Source: an uncultured Eubacterium sp. (GTDB lineage Bacteria > Bacillota > Clostridia > Lachnospirales > Lachnospiraceae). Taken from it: a DNA stretch of 14,666 nucleotides. The translations under genes were made by a program, and so were the position numbers. Positions 7,528 to 13,553 of this stretch are shown one piece after another. Each line of letters starts with the position of its first letter. Position 1 is the first letter of the stretch. The notes below the pieces were generated by a model that ran no database searches, was not told the origin of the DNA, and saw only the letters and a list, made by a program, of their open reading frames with translations. The DNA is taken from contig CABRZK010000026.1 in the NCBI GenBank assembly GCA_902475415.1, positions 1 to 14,666 on the forward strand, in the 5' to 3' direction.

Positions 7528-7590
7528 TGTATCTTGTACTTCCTTTTTTATTTTTCTTGTATGATTTTATCCGCTTTCGAAATTTTTCGC

Positions 7591-7619
7591 ATGATTTTCT
7601 TCCAGATTAAAGATATCAA
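7591..7619 (-). promoter_or_regulatory. candidate sigma-A promoter of the sulfotransferase gene
   Basis: The minus strand reads TTGATA (7614-7619), a 17-bp spacer, and AATCAT (7591-7596). The -35 matches five of six consensus positions, the -10 four of six. It lies about 65 nt before the ATG at 7527, in the gap after the lipoprotein gene, where no strong terminator is seen, so some read-through from upstream is possible. Confidence 0.45.
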
Positions 7620-7640
7620 AAATACATGTTTTTAATTTTT

Positions 7641-8813
7641 TCAGTAGTCAAAGGCAATAAAAAGCACGCAGCCTTCCATGTCCTCCATATATCGAAAACT
7701 GCTAAGTCCCGGACAGTAACTGGCAATTCCATATTCCTCCACGAAATATTGCATCGCCTGTTCGTATAAATCCACACTTGCAAATTTAATCTGAACCATG
7801 TCCTCTTTTGCTTCATAGGAATGTCTGAAAATTGTTCCTACCGTATCCGGATTCCACTCTGTAATATAACGTCCCTCATGAACATAATAATTATCCGCTG
7901 TATCGGTGCATTCCGGAAGTGGAATTCTGCTGTCCGGTGTATGAGACTCCATAATATCTGCTGTCGTTGCGCCAAAATAATTGTAATCTACATATTTCGA
8001 AAGTACTGCCTCTTTCTGCTCTGACTGCCTGGAAAGATACTGGGAATTGCCCCATGTGGTATCGATGTAATAATATTCCCCATCCAGCCTGGCCAGATTC
8101 CATGCATGTGGTCCGTCACTGACATTTCCGATTACGGTAGTACAGGAAATTCCCAGTTTTTCCAGCAAATACTGAGTCGCATAAGCATACCCCTGACAGA
8201 TTGTTTCATGGTTCAGAAATACACTGATAATATTCTGGTTATCTTCTGAATCTTCCACATAATCCACTTCTTTGATCAGCGTCTGAAATACATACAATGC
8301 TTTTTCATAATCCGTGCCATCCTCTGGTGCATCTGCCAGCATACGATCCGCTTCTTCATCAATTTTTTTCTGCGTTTCTTTCTGCTGTGCTTCCGTCATG
8401 CTGTATTCCGGCGTAATCTCGATGGCGGTAATCTGGTCATCCCGGTTATATGTCACATAGGAAAACTGTCCCAGCCAGAACAGATTGCAATAATCATAGC
8501 GCACTGCCAGATACGCCAGCTCCATTTCTTCAATATCCGTTGTCGCCAGCTGCACCTGCTTTTCCCGATGAACAATCGCATACAGGATTTCATCATAGAC
8601 AAGCTTCGTCTTATCATCCAGCGTATTGTACGCATATTTGTCCTGGGAAACCGTTTTTACCTGAAGCGGATGATTGCCGGTCATCATATCTTCCATGCGG
8701 TCAGCGACATTCTGGCTCTGCGTGCCACAACCGACAGCTCCCATGATTATGCCGACTGTGATTACCAGCGTAAGCAGCCTTTTTACAACACCTTTATACT
8801 TTCTTTTTTTCAC
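7641..8813 (-). CDS. transglutaminase-like domain lipoprotein
   Basis: Surface lipoprotein of 390 residues with a papain-like transglutaminase core. The start is GTG at 8813 (GGGGA seven nt upstream); an Arg/Lys-rich N-terminus, hydrophobic core and lipobox GAVGC place the lipidated Cys at 29. After a helical region to about 190, the catalytic set is readable: Cys206 in ETICQGYAYA, His236 in GPHAWNLARLDG, Asp251 in YYIDTTWG. This order and spacing is that of the transglut_core family (protease, peptide cyclase or crosslinking enzymes). The C-terminal 130 residues have no motif I recognise. A cell-envelope or peptide-processing role is likely, the substrate unknown. It is divergent from the DUF5721-type gene across 149 bp and upstream of the sulfotransferase on the same strand. 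Confidence 0.86.
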   Translation of the reverse strand: MKKRKYKGVVKRLLTLVITVGIIMGAVGCGTQSQNVADRMEDMMTGNHPLQVKTVSQDKYAYNTLDDKTKLVYDEILYAIVHREKQVQLATTDIEEMELAYLAVRYDYCNLFWLGQFSYVTYNRDDQITAIEITPEYSMTEAQQKETQKKIDEEADRMLADAPEDGTDYEKALYVFQTLIKEVDYVEDSEDNQNIISVFLNHETICQGYAYATQYLLEKLGISCTTVIGNVSDGPHAWNLARLDGEYYYIDTTWGNSQYLSRQSEQKEAVLSKYVDYNYFGATTADIMESHTPDSRIPLPECTDTADNYYVHEGRYITEWNPDTVGTIFRHSYEAKEDMVQIKFASVDLYEQAMQYFVEEYGIASYCPGLSSFRYMEDMEGCVLFIAFDY

Positions 8814-8871
8814 TCAAAATTCCCCATTCTTTCTGCAATCAAGTCGAACGCCTGTAACAAAATATCTGTTA

Positions 8872-8900
8872 TTGCTTTTTTCTATTTTCACTTTTATAAT
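8872..8900 (+). promoter_or_regulatory. near-consensus sigma-A promoter of the DUF5721-type gene
   Basis: TTGCTT (8872-8877), a 17-bp AT-rich spacer, and a perfect TATAAT (8895-8900). Transcription would start near 8907, leaving a leader of about 55 nt. The AT-rich leader contains ATTAT-6 nt-ATAAT (about 8920-8935), which may be chance in such sequence. This is the best promoter in the window. Confidence 0.75.
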
Positions 8901-8962
8901 ATAACTAAATCTGAATGATTATCATATCATAATTGCACATTTTTGTGAACAGGAGATTCTGC

Positions 8963-9469
8963 ATGATTGCATTAAAAATAACCGAAATCGGTACTTTTAT
9001 TAATAAACTTTTAAGGGACGGTATGTGTGACCATTTTCTGCTTCAGGAAGCAGTTATCACTCAGGCTGCCACTTACAACATCGATGGCTCGTTTCACCCG
9101 GATTACTACGAACCGGAAGAACTGGAAGAATTACATTTACAAAATCTTTCCTATCTTCCCTTTGCTTTGCTTCGTCCAAATTGTCTCAAGCTGATGCAGG
9201 GCAAAAAGAAGCCATTGTTTTTCAAATTTGTCTTTTTGCTGTCACCAAAAAATCAGGAAAAAACAATTTCCCGATCCGGAACCGGCTTTTCCACAGAAGA
9301 TATCAGCGGCATGTATCTGCATTTCACTTACAAAAACGATACACTCCTCTGTACTACAGGTATTTCCTACCGTCTTTTTTCTCTGGATAAGTCTCTGGAA
9401 CAGGAATGGGATCGCCTTGTTCAGGTCTTTTTACGTCAAAATCAGATTGCAGCAGAGCCGGTCGATTAG
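8963..9469 (+). CDS. DUF5721-type protein of unknown function
   Basis: A 168-residue cytoplasmic protein with no signal peptide or membrane segment. It resembles the Clostridia family I know as DUF5721, whose members start MIALKIT, carry an IDG motif about 40 residues in and have a FKFVFLLS-like strand; the assignment is from memory of the family. Visible: MIALKITEIGTFINKLL, NIDGSFHPDYYEPEELEEL, LRPNCLKLMQGKKKPLFFKFVFLLSP, and a C-terminal LEQEWDRLVQVFLRQNQI helix. No catalytic residue pattern is evident; an alpha/beta fold is guessed. A longer frame opens at 8933, but the ATG at 8963 has AGGAGA at 8951-8956 and gives the family N-terminus. It stands alone between its own promoter and terminator, so it is a single-gene transcript. 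Confidence 0.82.
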   Translation: MIALKITEIGTFINKLLRDGMCDHFLLQEAVITQAATYNIDGSFHPDYYEPEELEELHLQNLSYLPFALLRPNCLKLMQGKKKPLFFKFVFLLSPKNQEKTISRSGTGFSTEDISGMYLHFTYKNDTLLCTTGISYRLFSLDKSLEQEWDRLVQVFLRQNQIAAEPVD

Positions 9470-9486
9470 AACCGGCTCCTTTTTAT
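9455..9486 (+). terminator. terminator overlapping the end of the DUF5721-type gene
   Basis: GAGCCGGT (9455-9462) pairs perfectly with ACCGGCTC (9471-9478); the stop codon TAG (9467-9469) lies in the 8-nt loop. CTTTTTATTT follows. The stem is GC-rich with a good U-run on plus only. The last codons of the gene are therefore part of the terminator. Confidence 0.88.
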
Positions 9487-9522
9487 TTCATATCTTTTTT
9501 ATTTCATATCTTTTTTATTTCA
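9480..9522. repeat. 16-bp tandem repeat, about 2.7 copies, spanning the lspA stop
   Basis: The unit ATTTCATATCTTTTTT occurs at 9485-9500 and 9501-9516, identical, with a third partial ATTTCA at 9517-9522 and a leading TTTTT at 9480-9484. The signal peptidase II stop codon (TAA, 9515-9517 on minus) spans the second/third copy junction. It probably arose by slippage from the T-run of the terminator. Confidence 0.9.
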
Positions 9523-9973
9523 CATTCCATACTTCCCGTAAAAACAAAATTGCTGTCCCCGCAAAAATACATAAATCCGCTATGTTATAAATAAATTTCC
9601 GAATCACAGGAACCGGAATCTGAAACTGAATATAATCCGTCACATATCCGTGCATAAAACGTTCTATCAGATTGGCTAGCCCACCACCAAGGATCAGCGC
9701 CAGTGCTGCTTTCAACGTTTTTTTCCCTTTCATTGTCATAGCGAGCAGAAAGGTCAGGGTAATCAGACTCACCACCCCTACTCCGATTCCCTTCACCAGT
9801 GCCGGGCGTTTTTCCAATGTATCATTTGCCATTCCCGCATTATGATATTTGCGAAATACAATATGATTTTTGCACACCATCCTGCGGTCTGACGGTGTAA
9901 AGTTTCTGTTGATATGACGGCGAATTATTGCTTCTGCCAGACAGATCGCTGCAATCAATCCCAGATAGATCAT
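9515..9973 (-). CDS. lspA: divergent signal peptidase II (LspA-like)
   Basis: Integral membrane protein of 152 residues related to lipoprotein signal peptidase, the aspartic protease that removes lipoprotein signal peptides. Hydrophobic segments lie at about 1-15, 62-80, 87-101 and 133-146, the LspA topology. The C-terminal half carries LGGGLANLIERFMHGYVTDYI and IYNIAD, so both catalytic Asp equivalents (Asp113 in VTDYI, Asp133 in NIAD) are present. It differs in the usual NLxDR motif (Glu104 instead of Asp), in the first helix (no DxxTK) and in the N-x-GAAF box (here YHNAGMAND). Length fits the family. Its ATG overlaps the larC stop by 1 nt (TAATG). It may be a specialised paralogue rather than the housekeeping enzyme; another lspA elsewhere would support this. 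The family is fairly sure, activity not. Confidence 0.72.
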   Translation of the reverse strand: MIYLGLIAAICLAEAIIRRHINRNFTPSDRRMVCKNHIVFRKYHNAGMANDTLEKRPALVKGIGVGVVSLITLTFLLAMTMKGKKTLKAALALILGGGLANLIERFMHGYVTDYIQFQIPVPVIRKFIYNIADLCIFAGTAILFLREVWNVK

Positions 9974-11220
9974 TATTTATCCTCTCCTTTTTTATTCTTG
10001 CCAAAAAGTTCCAGTTCTATGCAGCGATACACTTCACGAAATGGTAACCCTGTTTTCCGTGCGATTGCTGCAATTGTCTCATATTCCAAAGTCACAGTTT
10101 CTCCGTTTTCCTGTATCATACGTTTGACGGTTACCGCCCCCAGGGAACTTTTTTGCTTTTCCACCTTACGTGGAAGGACCGTACGTTCCATCATCTGACG
10201 ACGGATTCCGATGGTCGTTGTCTCTGCAAAAATAATCTGTTCCATTCTGCTTTGATCCGTCGGTCGACACAGAACAGTCAGCAGATACGCCGGACGGTTT
10301 TTCTTCATATAAATTGGCAGATAGCATACGTCCAGTGCGCCCTCATCCATCAGGCGTTCCATGGTATAGCCAAGGATTTCTCCACTGCAATCGTCCAGAT
10401 TACATTCCAGTTTGCAGATTTTATCCCCACTGTCAGTCACATGCTGCTGCGAACGTTTCCGGCGTCTGGCTTCTATGTTATCTTCCTTTGGCTTTACATC
10501 GTTGTTTTTTCCGGATTTTGAAATGGAATGTACCGATACTGGTACGACTTCTTTTTTCTCCTGCTCTGTCTCAAGGAGCATCACACGCAGTCTCGCCGCC
10601 TCACCATCCGATGCCTTTCCATTTCCAACTCCCTGTTTTTTAATACAATAAGCTTCCGGTAAGCGATCCGTCGTCCGGCAGGCAGCCAGAATTGCAGCTC
10701 CATCTGATGTCACCCAGGCACCCTTGCGTTCCATCATCTGAAGGGCAATACCGGCATTCATCAAAATGTATAATGTCTCCGGCAATGGTACCGGCAGACT
10801 TCCATATTCAGTATCAATCTGACCAAATCCTTCGTAAATAACCGGACAGATTACTTCCTCAATCTGTAATTGTTCCATACAGATTGCTGCTGCCATCATA
10901 GCCATAGCAGCGGAAAAATCCTGTTCAGAAAATGTCAGTTCACTGACATCCTTCTTCTGTACTTCTGCTTTCGCGTTCAGCCAGATTGCATATGCCCTTG
11001 CAAACAGGTCTTCAGCCGCTTTCGGCAGCGCAAACTCCCGGATCTGATTCTGAAAATTTCTCAGCATCATCTGCTTGGCTTCTTTCGAGCACTGAACCCC
11101 AAGCAGCTGTTCTATAGTTGCTCTGATCCTGGTCTGCTCCGGCAACAGTTGTAACAGGGCTTCTGTCAGCATCTGCGCACTCAGTCCTTCGTAACATTCC
11201 ACATATATCTTTTGTCTCAT
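9973..11220 (-). CDS. larC: LarC-family nickel insertion protein, N-terminal domain degenerate
   Basis: Relative of LarC, the CTP-dependent cyclometallase that puts nickel into the pincer cofactor of lactate racemase and its homologues. One 415-residue frame holds both LarC1 and LarC2 regions; in Lactiplantibacillus plantarum these are joined by a programmed frameshift. The C-terminal part is well kept: CKLECNLDDCSGEILGY (269-285), EGALDVCYLPIYMKKNRPAYLLTVL (293-317) and FAETTTIGIR (331-340). The N-terminal part keeps the outline (VIYEGFGQIDTEYGSLPVPLPETLYIL, 127-153) but the usual GISGDM is GLSAQM (12-17), the His-rich HxHE(V)G region is VSELTFSEQDF (92-102), and the HG before LPVP is YG. 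A charged linker (about 220-265) joins the halves. RBS GAGGT lies 8 nt before the ATG. No larA, larB or larE is in the window, so the cofactor's target is unknown. It is translationally coupled to the LspA-like gene. Confidence 0.82.
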   Translation of the reverse strand: MRQKIYVECYEGLSAQMLTEALLQLLPEQTRIRATIEQLLGVQCSKEAKQMMLRNFQNQIREFALPKAAEDLFARAYAIWLNAKAEVQKKDVSELTFSEQDFSAAMAMMAAAICMEQLQIEEVICPVIYEGFGQIDTEYGSLPVPLPETLYILMNAGIALQMMERKGAWVTSDGAAILAACRTTDRLPEAYCIKKQGVGNGKASDGEAARLRVMLLETEQEKKEVVPVSVHSISKSGKNNDVKPKEDNIEARRRKRSQQHVTDSGDKICKLECNLDDCSGEILGYTMERLMDEGALDVCYLPIYMKKNRPAYLLTVLCRPTDQSRMEQIIFAETTTIGIRRQMMERTVLPRKVEKQKSSLGAVTVKRMIQENGETVTLEYETIAAIARKTGLPFREVYRCIELELFGKNKKGEDK

Positions 11221-11260
11221 TTATACTGACCTCGGTTCTTTTGGTTTGTTTCCAGTATAA
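11221..11260 (-). promoter_or_regulatory. larC promoter -10 with an 8-bp inverted repeat across the leader
   Basis: The minus strand has TATACT (11254-11259) as -10, about 33 nt before the larC ATG at 11220; the -35 is poor. TTATACTG (11221-11228) and CAGTATAA (11253-11260) are perfect inverted copies, centre to centre 32 bp, about three helical turns. One copy covers the -10, the other abuts the start codon. This geometry suits a regulator that binds both sites and loops or blocks the start. Confidence 0.5.
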
Positions 11261-11408
11261 GATAAAACAACAAAAAAAACCATATTTTTCTGTACAGGCT
11301 ACACAATAACCAAGTATTTTACTATGATTACCTTTTGGTGATATATAAATTGCATAATTTTTTTTCAAATTTTTTCAAATGATTGTGAACACTTATGCGG
11401 ATACATTT

Positions 11409-11422
11409 GCTATTATAATAGC
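11409..11422. promoter_or_regulatory. 14-bp perfect palindrome covering a -10 box
   Basis: GCTATTATAATAGC reads identically on both strands. It contains TATAAT (11414-11419) and TATTAT with an upstream TGC, an extended -10 on either strand. A -35 at the proper distance is weak (around 11390). It could be the start signal of the C-rich RNA downstream, and an operator for a dimeric regulator. Confidence 0.5.
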
Positions 11423-11423
11423 T

Positions 11424-11521
11424 GTAAAAACCCCCAATACATTATAAGTTTTTTGCTACCCCCATAGTAAAAAATACCTTCTCCTTAAAAGACAGCCGTT
11501 CGGATTTGGCTGTCTTTTTTT
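11424..11521 (+). ncRNA. candidate C-rich small RNA
   Basis: The -10 at 11414-11419 and a plus-strand terminator ending at 11521 bracket about 100 nt with no ORF. The segment has CCCCC at 11431-11435 and 11459-11463 and CCTTCTCCTT (11477-11486), an exact anti-Shine-Dalgarno run, in mostly unpaired AT-rich context. C-rich loops of this kind are known in Firmicute regulatory RNAs that pair with ribosome binding sites. Against it: the -35 is poor, and the hairpin could instead serve only the S8 peptidase gene on minus. Confidence 0.4.
11487..11521 (+). terminator. strong terminator in the larC/S8 gap, possibly bidirectional
   Basis: AAAAGACAGCC (11487-11497) pairs perfectly with GGCTGTCTTTT (11508-11518), 10-nt loop, followed in the plus direction by seven T (11515-11521). 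On minus only four U follow, so it works best on plus, where no protein gene precedes it. It may also end the S8 peptidase transcript, about 100 nt after its stop. Confidence 0.82.
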
Positions 11522-11618
11522 ATGAAAATTCCTATTCTTTTCGTTTCTGCAGCTATATATCACTTTCCCTCAAAGTTCATATAGAAAACATTCTGTCAGA
11601 ACGGATCTGATTCAACAT

Positions 11619-13310
11619 TTAACTTCCCCGCAGACGCCGTAGCGCTTCGTACACATTTAAGGTTCCATATCCATACACCGGATTCGGGTAAGAACGTTCA
11701 GCTTCCCGCCCGGCTCCGCGAATCAGCAAATTTTTCACATCCGTCGTATTCAGATACAGTATATTATTTTCCACAATTCCCCATTGAAAGATCTGTGCAC
11801 AGGCTCCCGCAGTCAATGCAGCACTGACGCTGGTTCCACTGCGCACTTCATACTGATTTCGTGCTGTTGGTCCCAGGACGTTGACTCCCGGTGCAATCAG
11901 GTCCGGTTTTACCTGATTCAGGCTGGAAAATCCACGTCCGGATTCCGGATAAACACTTCCTCCCACAGCCTGATAAGCCCCGGTCGTCAAAGCCACTCTG
12001 GCCATACCGGGAAGTGTGATCGTTGTATCTGGACTGGAGCGTAGAAAAAATACGTTTCCGCTCAATAGTTCCGCTAATGGCAGCCAGCAAAATATCGTAC
12101 CATTCAAAATCAGATCTGCCTGTATTTCTACCGTCCAGATTCCGGGCAACGGCCGTTCAAACCGCAGGGCAATCAGCTGCATACTGTTTCGCGTTCCCAC
12201 AATCGCATATTCCACTGTCAGCATCGTCTGCGCAAATAAAAAGGTATACTCCTGGCTTACTCCTGGCTGCACGATTGCTCCTGGAAACCGTTCTCCCGTT
12301 GGTGATATGACAGATAGTTCATAAAGTTCCGGCACCATTGTCCACAGTTCCATCTGAAACCCCTTTACCCGCTCTTCCACCGCTATTTCAATCGATTCTG
12401 TCTTTCCCTGCTCGATATCTGTCCGTTGTTCGTGATGCCTCTGGTTGGCTGCATTTCCAGCCGCCACTACCACTGCCCGCTGTCTGCGTCTTCCAATTTC
12501 GTCACACAAAATCGATAATGGTTCCTCCCCTGCATGACTTCCCAGGCTTCCTCCCATGCCAATACAAAGCACCAGTGGCATCCGCAATTCATAAGCGAAC
12601 TGATTCAGCCAGGCAATCCCCATCATCAGATCATTTTCCTGATAGCATTCTACCCCATCTGGAATAAAATAATAATCTTTCAGATATTGTTTTGCCTGTT
12701 TACACTTGACCATGGCAATGCCTGCCAGTGGTGCAGCTCCTGAAAATTCAGCTGCCGCATTAGCACTTCCACAGGCCACGCCTGCCAGAAATGTACCATG
12801 TCCATTTTCATCCTGCTCAGGAACGATTTCTCTCGGATTTTCTGACTGCAATGCAATATTAATTTCTTCTTCCCCGTAAAACGTTCCATACAACATCCCC
12901 GATGGAGCTGTTCCCTCACTCCTGGTCTGATCCCAGATACCAAGAATCCGGGTCGTACCGTCCTCATTTTGGAAAGCCCGATGTTCATAATCAATTCCGG
13001 TATCTACAAATCCAACCAGCACACCCTGTCCATGCAGATCCAGTGCTGCCGGATTTTGCAGCCGTAAAATACCGCTGACATCCAGCGCCGTCATATCCAT
13101 CGGCATCAGGCAGTGTGGAATTGTCAGATACGGATAATCCTGCAGATTCAGCTTTGGTGAACGTTCCCTGCTGTAAAAACCGATATCATAAGTATCATCT
13201 ACCCGCAGAATACATTCCGGATCTCCCAGGGGATATCCCCCGATATAATCCAGAATCAGATCATAATAATCATTTGAATAGATGATTTCCCTGCATTTTT
13301 CATCTTCCAA
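11619..13310 (-). CDS. S8 family serine peptidase, Csp-like subtilisin
   Basis: Subtilisin-family protease of 563 residues, in the group of Clostridia S8 peptidases related to the Csp germination proteases. The catalytic set is complete: Asp103 (FVDTGID), His171 (ENGHGTFLAG), oxyanion Asn286 (VVAAGN) and Ser494 (SGTSVSA). The long insert between Asn286 and Ser494 (about 295-430, beta-rich) matches the jelly-roll insert of Csp proteins. No signal peptide or membrane segment is seen, which fits a Csp-like or spore-located protein. The first ~90 residues (YSNDYYDLILDYIGGYPL...) probably act as a pro-domain. Start is TTG at 13310, with GGGAGAGG 5 nt before it; no in-frame ATG lies nearby. Spore germination is an inference from the family: Lachnospiraceae carry many such proteins of unknown role, and no SleC or other germination gene is in the window. 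Confidence 0.9.
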   Translation of the reverse strand: MEDEKCREIIYSNDYYDLILDYIGGYPLGDPECILRVDDTYDIGFYSRERSPKLNLQDYPYLTIPHCLMPMDMTALDVSGILRLQNPAALDLHGQGVLVGFVDTGIDYEHRAFQNEDGTTRILGIWDQTRSEGTAPSGMLYGTFYGEEEINIALQSENPREIVPEQDENGHGTFLAGVACGSANAAAEFSGAAPLAGIAMVKCKQAKQYLKDYYFIPDGVECYQENDLMMGIAWLNQFAYELRMPLVLCIGMGGSLGSHAGEEPLSILCDEIGRRRQRAVVVAAGNAANQRHHEQRTDIEQGKTESIEIAVEERVKGFQMELWTMVPELYELSVISPTGERFPGAIVQPGVSQEYTFLFAQTMLTVEYAIVGTRNSMQLIALRFERPLPGIWTVEIQADLILNGTIFCWLPLAELLSGNVFFLRSSPDTTITLPGMARVALTTGAYQAVGGSVYPESGRGFSSLNQVKPDLIAPGVNVLGPTARNQYEVRSGTSVSAALTAGACAQIFQWGIVENNILYLNTTDVKNLLIRGAGREAERSYPNPVYGYGTLNVYEALRRLRGS

Positions 13311-13315
13311 TGATA

Positions 13316-13323
13316 CCTCTCCC
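13316..13323 (-). promoter_or_regulatory. ribosome binding site supporting the TTG start of the S8 peptidase
   Basis: GGGAGAGG on minus, 5 nt before the TTG at 13310. The next in-frame Met is far inside the pro-domain (residue 69), so the TTG start is favoured. Confidence 0.7.
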
Positions 13324-13355
13324 GATTTTTTTATTTAAAATAGCGTATGTTAGCA

Positions 13356-13469
13356 CTAAGCAATCAATGCCTGTTCGTCAATCATACACATCAAAATGCT
13401 GTAATGTAAGCTGTTCAGAAAGACAGTCTGGGCGTTGCTTTCCATACTCTGCATGATCATTTTGGACAT
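13356..13469 (-). CDS. possible small ORF, 37 residues
   Basis: Minus-strand frame from ATG 13469 to TAG 13356 encoding a 37-residue peptide with seven Met, a hydrophobic middle (TVFLNSLHYSILMCMI) and ending DEQALIA. It lies between the phzF-like terminator and the S8 gene, 45 nt before the S8 start, on the same strand. The only SD is a weak GGAA 4 nt before the ATG. The frame stays open upstream through the terminator hairpin, which weakens it. It could be a tiny gene co-transcribed with the S8 gene, a remnant of a longer one, or chance. No family recognised. Confidence 0.3.
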   Translation of the reverse strand: MSKMIMQSMESNAQTVFLNSLHYSILMCMIDEQALIA

Positions 13470-13483
13470 ACTGTTCCAATAGT

Positions 13484-13528
13484 AAAAAAGAACGCCCCCG
13501 GAAAATAATTTCCCCGGTACGTTCTTTT
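13484..13528 (-). terminator. terminator of the PhzF-family gene
   Basis: AAAAGAACG (13486-13494) pairs with CGTTCTTTT (13520-13528); inside, GGAAA (13500-13504) pairs with TTTCC (13509-13513) around a 4-nt loop, and CC with GG. On minus six U end the structure (13489-13484). It lies 26 nt after the PhzF stop. Confidence 0.88.
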
Positions 13529-13553
13529 CATACTTGCTTAACCTGTCATTTAT

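Larger units (their letters stand above)
11221..11618. other. 398-bp gene-free stretch
   Basis: No convincing gene lies between larC and the S8 peptidase gene. The left end is the larC promoter and leader. At 11361-11380 TTTTTCAAAT is repeated twice in tandem. At 11409-11422 lies a 14-bp palindrome holding a -10 box, then a C-rich segment and a terminator (separate entries). From 11522 to 11618 I see only AT-rich sequence with a short TTCTG/CAGAA dyad around 11590. Frames crossing this stretch on minus run into larC out of frame and are not supported. Confidence 0.7.

Noticed and set aside
8915..8940. Fur/PerR-like box in the lipoprotein/DUF5721 intergenic region
   Set aside because: Only short ATTAT/ATAAT arms in AT-rich sequence; it does not match a Fur or PerR consensus well.
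8933..8962. Upstream start for the DUF5721-type gene
   Set aside because: No ribosome site; it would use the AGGAGA region as codons, and the family N-terminus starts at 8963.
11012..11368. Minus-strand frame of 118 codons from the larC upstream region into larC
   Set aside because: Most of it overlaps larC in another frame, the start has no ribosome site, and its first part is leader sequence; larC is clearly the real gene.
11456..11490. Seven-codon minus-strand ORF (MGVAKNL) after an AAGGAGAAGG run, as a leader peptide
   Set aside because: It is very short, spacing from the SD is loose, no attenuator follows, and the same bases are better read as the C-rich plus-strand RNA or chance.
13457..13531. 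Minus-strand 24-residue frame beginning MKRTYRGNYFPG
   Set aside because: It lies entirely over the PhzF terminator hairpin and the start of another small frame; no ribosome site.
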